Source: Bacillota bacterium (GTDB lineage: Bacteria; Bacillota; Bacilli; Alicyclobacillales; SLC66). Taken from it: a stretch of DNA of 46,551 bases. The stretch spans positions 1 to 46,551 of the forward strand of contig JAJZEE010000021.1 in assembly GCA_021805735.1 (NCBI GenBank), in the 5' to 3' direction. Shown piece after piece: positions 1 to 8,465 of this stretch. The position numbers were made by a program, and so were the translations under genes. Under the pieces are notes generated by a model that did not search any database, was not told where the DNA came from, and saw nothing but the letters and a program-made list of their open reading frames with translations. Numbering within the stretch: the stretch's first letter is position 1; each line of letters starts with the position of its first letter.

Positions 1-2572
1 GCTACGACGACAGAATCCGTGAACCAAGCTGTGATGCCGAAAGGCGTTGAGCACTTGACCAGTTGGGTGGGAGTTTTTTCACGCCTAATATGTGAACCAA
101 GCTGTGATGCCGAAAGGCGTTGAGCACAGGATTAGTCGCCCTGATGAGCCCGGACGGCAACCGTGAACCAAGCTGTGATGCCGAAAGGCGTTGAGCACCG
201 ATCTGTAAACTCAGCGCAATCACGGCCAACAAGCGTGAACCAAGCTGTGATGCCGAAAGGCGTTGAGCACCTCCAGTTCGGGCTGTGAAATGACGTACCG
301 ACAGGTGAACCAAGCTGTGATGCCGAAAGGCGTTGAGCACTCGAAATTGTTAGAGAGGATAAGTGTCTTGAGCGTAGTGAACCAAGCTGTGATGCCGAAA
401 GGCGTTGAGCACATCCTGCTTCGCGAATACCGGACGATTGACGCAGACATGTGAACCAAGCTGTGATGCCGAAAGGCGTTGAGCACTGAGCGACCTCTCA
501 GACCTCTACGCCGAACGCCAGCAGTGAACCAAGCTGTGATGCCGAAAGGCGTTGAGCACTGGTGAAGCGGGCGAAGTTGCGTAAGGTGGGTGTCGGTGAA
601 CCAAGCTGTGATGCCGAAAGGCGTTGAGCACGCACTCTATCAGGTGCAGGGATGGTACGACGCCGAAAGTGAACCAAGCTGTGATGCCGAAAGGCGTTGA
701 GCACTTAGAGGCCTGGATGAGTCCGAAGAAGAGCAAGAAGTGAACCAAGCTGTGATGCCGAAAGGCGTTGAGCACCCACCGACGTCGTTTTCTTGAGCAG
801 TAGGTACCTCTTATGAACCAAGCTGTGATGCCGAAAGGCGTTGAGCACGTCCATCTGTCCGCTTTAGGGCCGTGCCATGAGCGTGAACCAAGCTGTGATG
901 CCGAAAGGCGTTGAGCACACTTAACCTCCCGAGTGATTCGTAAGTAACCCGAGTGAACCAAGCTGTGATGCCGAAAGGCGTTGAGCACACCGTCCAGTCC
1001 CGGAGCTTGGCGAGATCCGCGCCGGTGAACCAAGCTGTGATGCCGAAAGGCGTTGAGCACAAGCACGTCCACGGCATCCGTGTGCCTCCTTTCCATGTGA
1101 ACCAAGCTGTGATGCCGAAAGGCGTTGAGCACTTCAGGGCACCTATTGAAGCAATCGTAAAAGGGAACGTGAACCAAGCTGTGATGCCGAAAGGCGTTGA
1201 GCACTTGTTGATAGTGGGGTTGGTCGCCCCAGCGGCAAAGTGAACCAAGCTGTGATGCCGAAAGGCGTTGAGCACAGATGACCCGACAGCGTGGTTTCTA
1301 AGGCGAACGAGTGAACCAAGCTGTGATGCCGAAAGGCGTTGAGCACATCTGCGGAAAAACGAGTTGAATATACGCAAGAGTGTGAACCAAGCTGTGATGC
1401 CGAAAGGCGTTGAGCACAAATAGGACAGGCTCTCAGACAGCCTGTCCCGGTCAGTGAACCAAGCTGTGATGCCGAAAGGCGTTGAGCACACCACGTATAC
1501 GGTGCCCAGTACTGGGAGCGGCGCTCGTGAACCAAGCTGTGATGCCGAAAGGCGTTGAGCACACACCAAATCGCGACACTGAGCCTTAACCACATCCGGT
1601 GAACCAAGCTGTGATGCCGAAAGGCGTTGAGCACTTCTGTCCGCCGCCAATCAACTCGGCTCATCGCTCGGGTGAACCAAGCTGTGATGCCGAAAGGCGT
1701 TGAGCACGTTCGCGGGTAGAACGCTCTGAGCGCCTTTGTGGAGGTGAACCAAGCTGTGATGCCGAAAGGCGTTGAGCACATTCGCAGGCATAATTTAGTA
1801 TACTATAAGGAAAGGGTGAACCAAGCTGTGATGCCGAAAGGCGTTGAGCACACCAACTCCAACGGCACGGCCATTGGTGACCCGTCTGTGAACCAAGCTG
1901 TGATGCCGAAAGGCGTTGAGCACTTTGGTATCCATTCCGGTGGCAGCCGGGGCAGACGTGAACCAAGCTGTGATGCCGAAAGGCGTTGAGCACCCGCTGC
2001 CGTTTGCGCCGCCTGTCGTGGCATAATCCAGTGAACCAAGCTGTGATGCCGAAAGGCGTTGAGCACATAGTTGCCTTGTAGAGCGCCAGGAATTACAGTG
2101 GGTGAACCAAGCTGTGATGCCGAAAGGCGTTGAGCACAAACACTGCAATGCGAAAACTCGAGGCGGTTCTCGTGTGAACCAAGCTGTGATGCCGAAAGGC
2201 GTTGAGCACTATCGCTTGGAACGCATCCGGATCGCGTCTGGCAGGGTGAACCAAGCTGTGATGCCGAAAGGCGTTGAGCACGAGTGCAGTATCGTGGGCG
2301 GGCGCGCCCACGTACAGGTGTGAACCAAGCTGTGATGCCGAAAGGCGTTGAGCACATTGCCGCCCGACGCACGAAGATCAACAACGAGCTTCGGTGAACC
2401 AAGCTGTGATGCCGAAAGGCGTTGAGCACGGCGAAATGGCGCCGCTCAGCCAGTGGTTCGTGCGTGTGAACCAAGCTGTGATGCCGAAAGGCGTTGATCA
2501 CTGGCTCCTGCTGGAGTATGACCGAAGTCGGTCGGAGTGAACCAAGCTGTGATGCCGAAAGGCGTTAAGCAC
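1..2572 (+). CRISPR. CRISPR array, 36 repeats, left end outside the window
   Basis: The 36-nt repeat begins GTGAACCAAG and ends GGCGTTGAGCAC. Thirty-six copies start at 19, 92, 163, 235 and so on to 2466 and 2537, every 70-74 nt, giving 35 complete spacers of 34-38 nt. Bases 1-18 are the tail of a further spacer, so the array continues to the left. The repeat core contains GCCGAAAGGC, a short stem capped by a GAAA loop. Only three copies deviate: the copy at 813 starts with A, the copy at 2466 has GATCAC at its end, and the last copy at 2537 has TTAAGCAC. Degeneration at the right end marks it as leader-distal, so transcription is inferred to run left to right. The repeat lacks the ATTGAAAC/G tail of many class 1 arrays. 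Its GGCGTTGAGCAC end resembles remembered Cas12b repeat ends (GGCATTAGCAC, AAGTGGCAC), so type V-B is a guess. No cas gene lies in the window. Confidence 0.99.
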
Positions 2573-2719
2573 GCAGTGAAAAGGATATAAATCCTTCGGA
2601 ATAATTGCGATGCGAAATTTCGGTGTCAGGAACAGTACTTTGTACTCGGCGTGGAGACGGACTTATCCAGTCCGTTGTCAGGGTGTTACAATGGTTGTAA
2701 ATCAAAGGGGGGCATCTCG

Positions 2720-2975
2720 ATGCTCAAACGGCTTGAAGGTACAGATGCAGAGCAATTTTAGCGTTTTGTTGAGGACGAAAATCCAATCATTCTTGTGAAT
2801 TGGAATCCCTTATCTAATTGCACGGTTGCCAGTCCTTAACGAAATTGGGTTTGAAATCGAATCAGACTCCGAACTGAGAGCGTCGATTCAACTCGCCAAA
2901 AAAGACATCAAAGCTGGACGTATGTATTCCACAGAGGATGCCATCGAAGTGCTGGAACTTGGGAATTTGGAGTGA
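2720..2975 (+). pseudogene. Broken Phd/YefM-like antitoxin gene
   Basis: An ATG at 2720 follows a good ribosome site (AAAGGGGGG, 2705-2712) and encodes MLKRLEGTDAEQF before an in-frame TAG at 2759-2761. Reading continues as RFVEDENPIILVN. One extra T near 2800 then shifts the frame; removing it continues as GIPYLIARLPVLNEIG and on to the stop at 2973-2975. The C-terminal part has SIQLAKKDIKAGRMYSTED, matching the usual antitoxin tail pattern (A-x-x-D/E-I-x-x-G-R-x-Y-S-x-E-E). The restored protein would be about 84 residues. Two separate lesions make this a decayed gene. No toxin partner is visible. Bases 2573-2719, between the CRISPR array and this remnant, hold no convincing gene. Confidence 0.7.
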
Positions 2976-2982
2976 CCTACGT

Positions 2983-3462
2983 ATGGATTATCAATTCTGT
3001 CCGATTTGCGGCGAAAAACTGGAAAGAGATCAACACACCGGGTACCCGAGGTGTGCAACTGGACATTATGCATTTTTACCATGGCAGAATGTCGGTGTAG
3101 CCGCAGTCGTCTTCAAAGACAATGCGGTGCTGCTCGAGCAGAGGGCATTTGGGTCAGCTTACGGTTTCTGGGCACTGCCCGGAGGTATGCTGGAGTTCAA
3201 TGAACAGACGGACGAGGCGTGCGTTCGGGAGGTTTTAGAGGAAACAGGCATCCAGGTCGAGATCGGAGAACTGGTGGGAGTCATAGGCGGACAAAAGGTA
3301 TGCATCATCTTCTATGAAGCCGAGCCAGTTGGAGGTAGCTTAGCCAAGTCTGAAGAATCGCTAAATGTGAAGTGGTTCCAATTAGATAACATTCCTTGGG
3401 AGCAAATGGCGTTCCCTCGACATACACAGATTCTTCGGGAATGGGTATCAAACCACTCTTGA
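2983..3462 (+). CDS. NUDIX hydrolase with N-terminal zinc ribbon
   Basis: This 159-residue protein begins with a small zinc-ribbon pattern (Cys6, Cys9, Cys24, His28). A complete Nudix box follows at about residues 68-90: G68, E74, then REVLEETGI from Arg82 to Ile90. The family hydrolyses nucleoside diphosphates linked to another group; the ribbon-plus-Nudix layout resembles NudC/NADH-pyrophosphatase-like and ADP-ribose-type enzymes, but the substrate cannot be read from sequence. The ATG at 2983 is preferred over an upstream in-frame ATG at 2938, because the protein family starts with the CPICG ribbon and GGAG at 2969-2972 is well spaced. That ribosome site lies inside the end of the antitoxin remnant. 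Confidence 0.93.
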   Translation: MDYQFCPICGEKLERDQHTGYPRCATGHYAFLPWQNVGVAAVVFKDNAVLLEQRAFGSAYGFWALPGGMLEFNEQTDEACVREVLEETGIQVEIGELVGVIGGQKVCIIFYEAEPVGGSLAKSEESLNVKWFQLDNIPWEQMAFPRHTQILREWVSNHS

Positions 3463-3553
3463 TTATGGTATGGAAGCCCTGTACAGGAGTCCTGTCCAAC
3501 TGACCGGCGATGGCCACATCATTATCGGGAACGATGGTTCAATTACGCGGGGT

Positions 3554-4285
3554 TCACGGCATGGCGGCCCGTTCCATGCTCTGCGCCAAACGTTCGCGGT
3601 GCGGATAGTCGAGCCGTTCGAGGGCTTCGAGAGCGAGCCGCAAATCGTACGTTACCCTGTGGATGCTGGCGTTCATAGTGTTCGCCGATGTCTCAATGAC
3701 AGCATACGAAGCCTTCGGATTGCCGTCAAACGGCAGTCCCACACTGCCCGGATTCAGGATGGTCGCTCCTTTAAGGCTGCGAATATAGGGGATATGAATG
3801 TGTCCATACGCGGCTATGCTGGGCTCTTTCTGGTCCTCGGTCAGATAGAGTGCGGCAAGGTCCTCGTCTGAGGTATTCGGCAAAACGACCTGAAATCGAT
3901 CGGACGGGGCGGCGTGGCAGGCGTACAGCGTCTGGCCGTGCCCCAAATCAAAGGTGGCGCTCATGGGCAGGGAAGACAGATAAGCGATGTCTTCGTCCGC
4001 AATGTGATCGACCGTGAAGGAACGTTCCTCGTTCATGCGCAACAGGACATGATCGGGCACTTCGCCCGCACGGACGCCGCGTACGGCCCATTCATCGGCA
4101 TTGCCGCCGATCACCGCGCGCGCAGAAAGGCGTATCAACTCAATGCAGCGCTTTGGTTCCGGTCCTCGGTAAGCGAGATCGCCCAGCACGATCAACTGGT
4201 CGATGTCTTGCCTGTCCAGCTCGCGCAGCACGGTTTCCAGAGCGACTGCGTGACCGTGGATGTCAGACAGAATGGCAGTCTTCAA
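3554..4285 (-). CDS. Metallophosphoesterase, YfcE/MJ0936 type
   Basis: The 243-residue protein carries the calcineurin-like phosphoesterase motifs in order: SDIHGH near the N-terminus, GDLAYRGPEP, GGNADEW (the GNHD-like block), and GHIHIPYIR late in the protein. It then has the NPGSVGLPFDG motif typical of the small bacterial YfcE/YmdB-like phosphodiesterase group. It probably hydrolyses phosphodiesters or nucleotides in a two-metal site; the real substrate is unknown. The start is TTG at 4285, giving a protein that begins directly with the first beta strand, with GAGGTGA 6-7 nt upstream. It converges on the NUDIX gene with a 91-bp gap. Confidence 0.93.
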   Translation of the reverse strand: MKTAILSDIHGHAVALETVLRELDRQDIDQLIVLGDLAYRGPEPKRCIELIRLSARAVIGGNADEWAVRGVRAGEVPDHVLLRMNEERSFTVDHIADEDIAYLSSLPMSATFDLGHGQTLYACHAAPSDRFQVVLPNTSDEDLAALYLTEDQKEPSIAAYGHIHIPYIRSLKGATILNPGSVGLPFDGNPKASYAVIETSANTMNASIHRVTYDLRLALEALERLDYPHRERLAQSMERAAMP

Positions 4286-4368
4286 AATGCTTCACCTCAC
4301 ACATTGGTTTCCGTCGAACGCTGCTGTCAACAGTATAGCAAACCTGATTGTTCCCTGTGTTGTGCGCA

Positions 4369-5151
4369 TCAGCCACTGCGCAGACGGAGCCGTCTTGCTG
4401 TCTGGCGCCGTTCCTGGGCGGTTTTGACGATCAGGCGATAGGCGCTTTGGTCCCTCATATGGTGAAACAGCAGGTGGCTGGGCCCGGTATTTTCTTCGAG
4501 TATCCAAATGTGTCCAGTGTGATCAATTCCAACATCCAGACCTATTTCGGCGTATGGTTGATACTGCTCAAAACGGCGACAGACAGCGAACCCCAGTCTC
4601 TCTAGTCGGTGTTGCAGCACCCGAATGTCAAGGGTTGACCACCCTTGTGACTCTCGCAGAGCGTCAGCCAGAGACAGGACTGTGCCGCGACTTCGCGCCA
4701 CATTGGCAATGGCGGAATGGGGCCCGGCCACTTTGGCGCAGATGCCTGTGCACGTCCACTGGAATTTGCCGTTTTTCTGCATCATAACCCGAATGTCGAA
4801 CGATCTGCCATGAACTCGGGACAGTTTGACATCCTGTTGCACGATCAGTTTACGATTTTCCGCCAGCCTGCGGATCTCCCTGGTCAGTGACGGCAGACTT
4901 TCAATGCGCATCGGGTACCTGTTTTCATAGTGCAGACCGTATCCATGTTCCCGGCGGTAGGCACGCATGACGCTCCGGCCGCGCGCTCCCGCTGTGGGCT
5001 TGACGTACACAGAGCCATATTGGTTAATCATAGTCTCAAGGGCATGGTCTGAAAATGGTCTGGTCGCGGGCAGGTGAGGCCGAATGGCGGCGTCGCGCCA
5101 AAACAGCTTCCATAACAGCCATTTGCCCAGTTCTGGTCGGCGTGGATTCAT
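4369..5151 (-). CDS. YheC/YheD-family ATP-grasp protein
   Basis: A 260-residue protein of the YheC/YheD endospore coat-associated family, an ATP-grasp fold. Visible landmarks are YVKPTAGARGRSVMR (nucleotide-binding strand and loop), SFDIRVMMQKNGKFQWTCTG (the central D-x-R segment) and a late EIGLDVGIDHTGHIWILEEN, which supplies the metal-binding acidic and Asn residues. In Bacillus the homologues are spore-associated but their reaction is not settled. The ATG at 5151 has GGGGAGGA six bases upstream and is preferred over an ATG 29 codons further out. The gene is part of a minus-strand run with the phosphoesterase, separated by 83 bp. Confidence 0.88.
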   Translation of the reverse strand: MNPRRPELGKWLLWKLFWRDAAIRPHLPATRPFSDHALETMINQYGSVYVKPTAGARGRSVMRAYRREHGYGLHYENRYPMRIESLPSLTREIRRLAENRKLIVQQDVKLSRVHGRSFDIRVMMQKNGKFQWTCTGICAKVAGPHSAIANVARSRGTVLSLADALRESQGWSTLDIRVLQHRLERLGFAVCRRFEQYQPYAEIGLDVGIDHTGHIWILEENTGPSHLLFHHMRDQSAYRLIVKTAQERRQTARRLRLRSG

Positions 5152-5255
5152 GCCGTTCCTCCCCTCACACTCGTTCTGCGCTCCGGCGACATGCATCAAA
5201 CCACCGTCTGACTTGTGTGATATCGTATGGTTATGCACCCTAACATTGAACGGCG

Positions 5256-5444
5256 TTAGCGGAGTCTTCCAGTATTGTTCAACAATATATGGATGCTGGT
5301 AGATGGTGAGAGATAAACTGGTCCATCGACAACTTTAATCTCACAGCGAGAACTCGTAACGTACAATTCTCCCTGTTTAGGGTGTTCCATGCGTGTCACA
5401 TCTGGCGCGATCTCAGCCGGTGAGACAAAGGAGCTTGTCCTCAC
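5256..5444 (-). CDS. Small hypothetical protein, coupled to upstream ORF
   Basis: A possible 62-residue protein. Its GTG start overlaps the TGA stop of the upstream ORF as GTGA, the arrangement expected for translational coupling. The second half, CEIKVVDGPVYLSPSTSIHI, has an alternating beta-strand look. No family is recognised. The absence of an independent ribosome site and the short length keep confidence low. The 104 bp between it and the YheC/D gene start contain nothing I can name. Confidence 0.35.
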   Translation of the reverse strand: MRTSSFVSPAEIAPDVTRMEHPKQGELYVTSSRCEIKVVDGPVYLSPSTSIHILLNNTGRLR

Positions 5445-5728
5445 CGAACCGGCGTGAACCCCGACAACGGCGGCACATTGTACCCACCATTCTCCAGAAC
5501 CCGAGCCAAAGCATGCACAACTGCAGTCGGCGTGTCCTGACCGTCCCAGCCTGAAAACCCAAGAAGTTGTGCGCCCAACTCCACCGTTTCACGTTCGCTC
5601 AAGAAGCACAGCACGTGCGCCGGCGAATCCTCCATGACCGCCGCGTACCGATCGATGGCAAGCTCCACGGTCTGTATGGCTTCCTGGAGTTCCGTGTGGT
5701 CAACCGGCTGAGCCAGGCGGAACACCAT
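5441..5728 (-). CDS. Hypothetical protein, possible second half of a split gene
   Basis: A 95-residue ORF with a helical N-terminal half (TELQEAIQTVELAIDRYAAV) followed by a small mixed domain. Its ATG lies inside the end of the upstream helix-turn-helix ORF, in a different frame, with a 29-bp overlap and only a weak ribosome site. Two readings are possible: an overlapping, coupled gene, or the C-terminal part of one HTH-containing protein split by a frameshift near 5700-5728. The product is not recognised. Confidence 0.5.
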   Translation of the reverse strand: MVFRLAQPVDHTELQEAIQTVELAIDRYAAVMEDSPAHVLCFLSERETVELGAQLLGFSGWDGQDTPTAVVHALARVLENGGYNVPPLSGFTPVR

Positions 5729-5897
5729 GCGCTGATTCCGGTGCGTCGTGGGCGGCAGGGCCCATCCGTCGAAGGTCGGTGATGATATCGCCCACTCTGA
5801 ATTCTGTGAGGCCTAGGCGTCTCGCAATCTCGTTGTAAGAGCAACGTCGCACCGTGAGCAGCGTCGCCACTTCGTGTTTGATGTCGTCCTGCGTCAT
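5700..5897 (-). CDS. Small helix-turn-helix protein
   Basis: A 65-residue ORF starting at an ATG with GGGGGAT upstream. The stretch YNEIARRLGLTEFRVGDIIT (about residues 21-40) reads as a winged-helix or MarR-like recognition unit, so DNA binding is likely. The last 20 residues (PAAHDAPESAHG onward) are low in structure and overlap the start of the next ORF. This suggests that the normal C-terminus is in the neighbouring frame and that the gene is either frameshifted or tightly overlapped. It may control the small genes downstream of it. The 267 bp between it and the divergent lipoprotein gene (5899-6165) show no gene. Confidence 0.5.
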   Translation of the reverse strand: MTQDDIKHEVATLLTVRRCSYNEIARRLGLTEFRVGDIITDLRRMGPAAHDAPESAHGVPPGSAG

Positions 5898-6165
5898 GGA
5901 CGATCCCCCGTTTCGCCTCTTACAGTATCACATGCACACATAGGGTTTCGGTGGGTCACGATCATTTTACGCGACATGGTCCGTGTGCGTTTGGCGGAGC
6001 AGCGCATGAGGTTCGATGCGTCGACCATGTTTTTCGGGGGCTGAGGAGTCCGGTACGGGGGATAGTGATGGGAAAGAGTGCAATTTCGTGCATCTCGGAC
6101 GCTTTGTAACCTCTTTGGCTGTGAATCGTCTAATTGGAGACCATGAAAGGAAGCGGTGATGTGCA

Positions 6166-6948
6166 ATGAAAGCGCAGGGGATTTTTCGCGCAGGTTCTAT
6201 CGCCATTATTGCGAGTACGGCGATCATGTTATCGGGGTGTGGAGCCACATCCGCCGCTTCATCGCAGCAATCCAGTCAGCACGTTACGGAGGCGGGGAAG
6301 ACAGTTGTGCGTAAAACTGAAGCTCTAAATACCCCCACTTTCGACGCGCGTTCTATGCTCACTTCCATACCCAAGGGGGACCATTATTTAAAGGTCACGT
6401 TTGCAGTCAAGGAAAATCGGACTTACTTTCTTAACATCGGACATCCTCTAACGGATACTGGTGCTATCGTTCCCACAACTTTTAACTTTCCGGCGAGAGG
6501 TGGTATGGTAACAGAATATATCCCCATGGGGGTGGTCTTTGATACCGTTGCAAATGGTGAGTTATTCGCTTACTTTCCTCCATCGAAATCCCGCAACGTC
6601 AACGAGAAGGCTTCTTCTGTATGGCTGCTTCTATATTCCGATTCTCCAGTGACTGTGTATGCGATGCGCAGATCCATAATACGGCCAGCCAATCTGATCA
6701 GTTGGCCGTATTATGGATCTGCAAACGTTCAAAATCGAGAAAGTTTAAGGACAGAACAGACGGCCGCCAAGACAGGATGGAAACTCTTCAAAACCATCCA
6801 TATGAACAGCAGTTTAACCGGTCTTAGGGGTGTAAATGGGCTTGTGAATCTACCGTTACACACGCCAGTCAACCTCATTAATGCTTATGGGCATGGAAAT
6901 ATTATCTTTGAAATTGATGGGATCATACCGGCATCTGCTGTACATTAG
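6166..6948 (+). CDS. Predicted lipoprotein, unknown function
   Basis: A 260-residue protein with a lipoprotein signal: positively charged start (MKAQGIFRAG), hydrophobic core and the lipobox LSGC ending at about residue 25. It should be anchored on the outside of the cytoplasmic membrane. The rest has a Ser/Gln-rich linker followed by a beta-rich domain with no motif I recognise (for example FAVKENRTYFLNIGHPLTD). Its base composition is more AT-rich than its neighbours. AAAGGAAG lies about 10 bases upstream of the ATG. It converges on the cysteine-rich gene across a shared hairpin terminator. Confidence 0.85.
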   Translation: MKAQGIFRAGSIAIIASTAIMLSGCGATSAASSQQSSQHVTEAGKTVVRKTEALNTPTFDARSMLTSIPKGDHYLKVTFAVKENRTYFLNIGHPLTDTGAIVPTTFNFPARGGMVTEYIPMGVVFDTVANGELFAYFPPSKSRNVNEKASSVWLLLYSDSPVTVYAMRRSIIRPANLISWPYYGSANVQNRESLRTEQTAAKTGWKLFKTIHMNSSLTGLRGVNGLVNLPLHTPVNLINAYGHGNIIFEIDGIIPASAVH

Positions 6949-6983
6949 AAGAGTGGCCAACTGAGGTGCGTTGGCCACTCTTC
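6948..6983. terminator. Bidirectional hairpin terminator
   Basis: A perfect 14-bp inverted repeat (GAAGAGTGGCCAAC, 6948-6961, with its complement at 6970-6983) around an 8-base loop. It sits exactly between two convergent genes and overlaps the lipoprotein stop codon by one base. The T-tracts on both sides are poor, so it may act by structure alone. Confidence 0.75.
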
Positions 6984-6986
6984 ATC

Positions 6987-8036
6987 TTACGAACTACAAG
7001 CACAATTCGAATTGGTGCAGGAAATTCCCGTCTGATTCGTGTATTGCAGAATCGCACAGCAGACCGCAGAACATGGGGCTCCGATCCATTCGCCCACTGT
7101 TCCACAACTATTAGCAGACGTAGAGAAGGCCCACCAGTAAAACTCAGCGAACGCGGTACCCGGATCATATACTAATGTACAAGCATCGATTCCTCCCGGA
7201 AACCAAACTGTCGTGCTTTGCCCCTGATTCGTTACTTCGTTCAGGGCTTTCTGTGCATGCGAGAGATTCGTTTCTTGCAATACGCCGTATCCTTCGTTGG
7301 TAACGGGCGAACTGCAGTTGCACGTAAAACCAGAATTTTCTTCGTAACAGGCGTTTGGGCAATTGTAGCACCCTTGGTTAATCATTGCTGCCACAGCCAT
7401 GTATTTGTCGAACCCGGACGTGTTAACCCCCATGCCAGTCATGAGATTGATGATATTCTGAGCGGTATTTTCCGGATCCCATCCAGAAGAGACGGCAGCA
7501 GATTGAACATCGGCGATAGTATCACTGCACGTTGAACTGGAGCCGCTACAACCGACAGATGCACTGCAACTATTCCCAAAATTCTCGGTGTTTCCGTTGA
7601 CTGGGTTTGCCCCGATACAAGAATCGGTAGGGTCAATTGGGGAGATGCCGCTGTAACACCCATTGCAGTTGCCGTTCAGCGCGTAGTACACGTAATTGAA
7701 GGCTAAATCGTAACTGTCTGTGCCCGTTGACCCGGAGGCGTTCATGTAGTTATTGGCTCCCGGAAGGATATCACGCACAGTGTTCAGATAGTTAAACGGA
7801 GTGCTCCCTGCTATAAATCCGGAAAATCCGCACTGGTTGTAAAACAAAGCATTATTCGCCGCTTGACCAACAGCTACGACCATGAATTTTCCGCTCGCTG
7901 TGGCCGTGTACGCCAAGGCATAGCTACCAACCACGTTTCCACTAGGCAAACCAAAGTGGGTCGCCACTTCCGTGGCATAGTTGTAGTCACCGTAGTCTGC
8001 TGCGTACAGGTAAATTTGACTCTTACTTAACGTCAC
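6987..8036 (-). CDS. Cysteine-rich protein of unknown function
   Basis: A 349-residue protein with 20 cysteines, nearly all after residue 65, in clusters such as NCNGCYSG, QGCYNCPNACYEENSG, FTCNCSS and APCSAVCCAIL, ending in SNCACSS. The N-terminal third is free of cysteine until NQCGFSG and looks like an alpha/beta domain (IYLYAADYGDYNYATEVAT, then KFMVVAVGQAANNALF). There is no signal peptide or membrane segment. Asn, Ser, Gly and Tyr are abundant. Cysteine-rich proteins of this kind in spore formers are often part of the spore surface, but no family is recognised. The start overlaps the upstream small gene by 14 bp, implying coupled translation. Confidence 0.8.
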   Translation of the reverse strand: MTLSKSQIYLYAADYGDYNYATEVATHFGLPSGNVVGSYALAYTATASGKFMVVAVGQAANNALFYNQCGFSGFIAGSTPFNYLNTVRDILPGANNYMNASGSTGTDSYDLAFNYVYYALNGNCNGCYSGISPIDPTDSCIGANPVNGNTENFGNSCSASVGCSGSSSTCSDTIADVQSAAVSSGWDPENTAQNIINLMTGMGVNTSGFDKYMAVAAMINQGCYNCPNACYEENSGFTCNCSSPVTNEGYGVLQETNLSHAQKALNEVTNQGQSTTVWFPGGIDACTLVYDPGTAFAEFYWWAFSTSANSCGTVGEWIGAPCSAVCCAILQYTNQTGISCTNSNCACSS

Positions 8037-8328
8037 TCTTGATCACTCCTTCTGAATTTTTTACAGCACAAATCGTTTGGGCATCGTCGTTCCTGGTGAG
8101 CAGGTTATCATTCAAAGCCTTGGCCTGTGTGGCCAATAATTCACACATGGCCTGAAGCATCTCGCGTTCCGCATCAGTGTTGGCATCACAGATACACTCT
8201 GCACAAGCAAGAAGGGCCAAATGGGTCTGTGTCAACGCATGGACCAACTTTTCCTCGCAGGACACCGAAAGCACCTCTCTTTCTGGAATGACTCTGACTT
8301 CAAGAACGTGATCAACACGTGAGCGCAT
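8023..8328 (-). CDS. Small Cys-containing helical protein, partner of the cysteine-rich protein
   Basis: An ORF of up to 101 residues whose stop lies inside the start of the cysteine-rich gene. The centre is a helical segment with a cysteine cluster, LLACAECICDANTDAEREML, then MCELLATQAKALNDN; five or six cysteines in all. The ATG at 8328 has only a distant ribosome site. An internal GTG giving a product starting VSCEEKLVHALTQ has GAGAGG eight bases upstream and is a good alternative. No family is recognised. The helical four-cysteine pattern and the coupling suggest that it works with the downstream protein, perhaps as an assembly partner or chaperone. About 135 bp upstream (8329-8465) contain no gene. 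Confidence 0.65.
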   Translation of the reverse strand: MRSRVDHVLEVRVIPEREVLSVSCEEKLVHALTQTHLALLACAECICDANTDAEREMLQAMCELLATQAKALNDNLLTRNDDAQTICAVKNSEGVIKSDVK

Positions 8329-8465
8329 TCACGCTCATCCGTCCTCGCCGATCTCGCCTTCCTCTTCACCTCCATTTCACCCCCTCACCATGTGTACGGC
8401 CGAATCCAAATTTGCGCATGGACAGATTGTCTGCGTCAGATGCATCAAAGTTTCGCGTTGCATAA

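Noticed and set aside
2-2501. Several long ORFs on both strands through 1-2500 rich in the same short peptide blocks
   Set aside because: They are readings of the CRISPR repeat in different frames, not proteins.
2700-2745. GGCATC, TGCTCAA and CGGCTTG just after the array, resembling a tracrRNA anti-repeat
   Set aside because: The pieces are short, not collinear with the repeat and lie in the start of the antitoxin remnant; no stem or promoter supports a tracrRNA.
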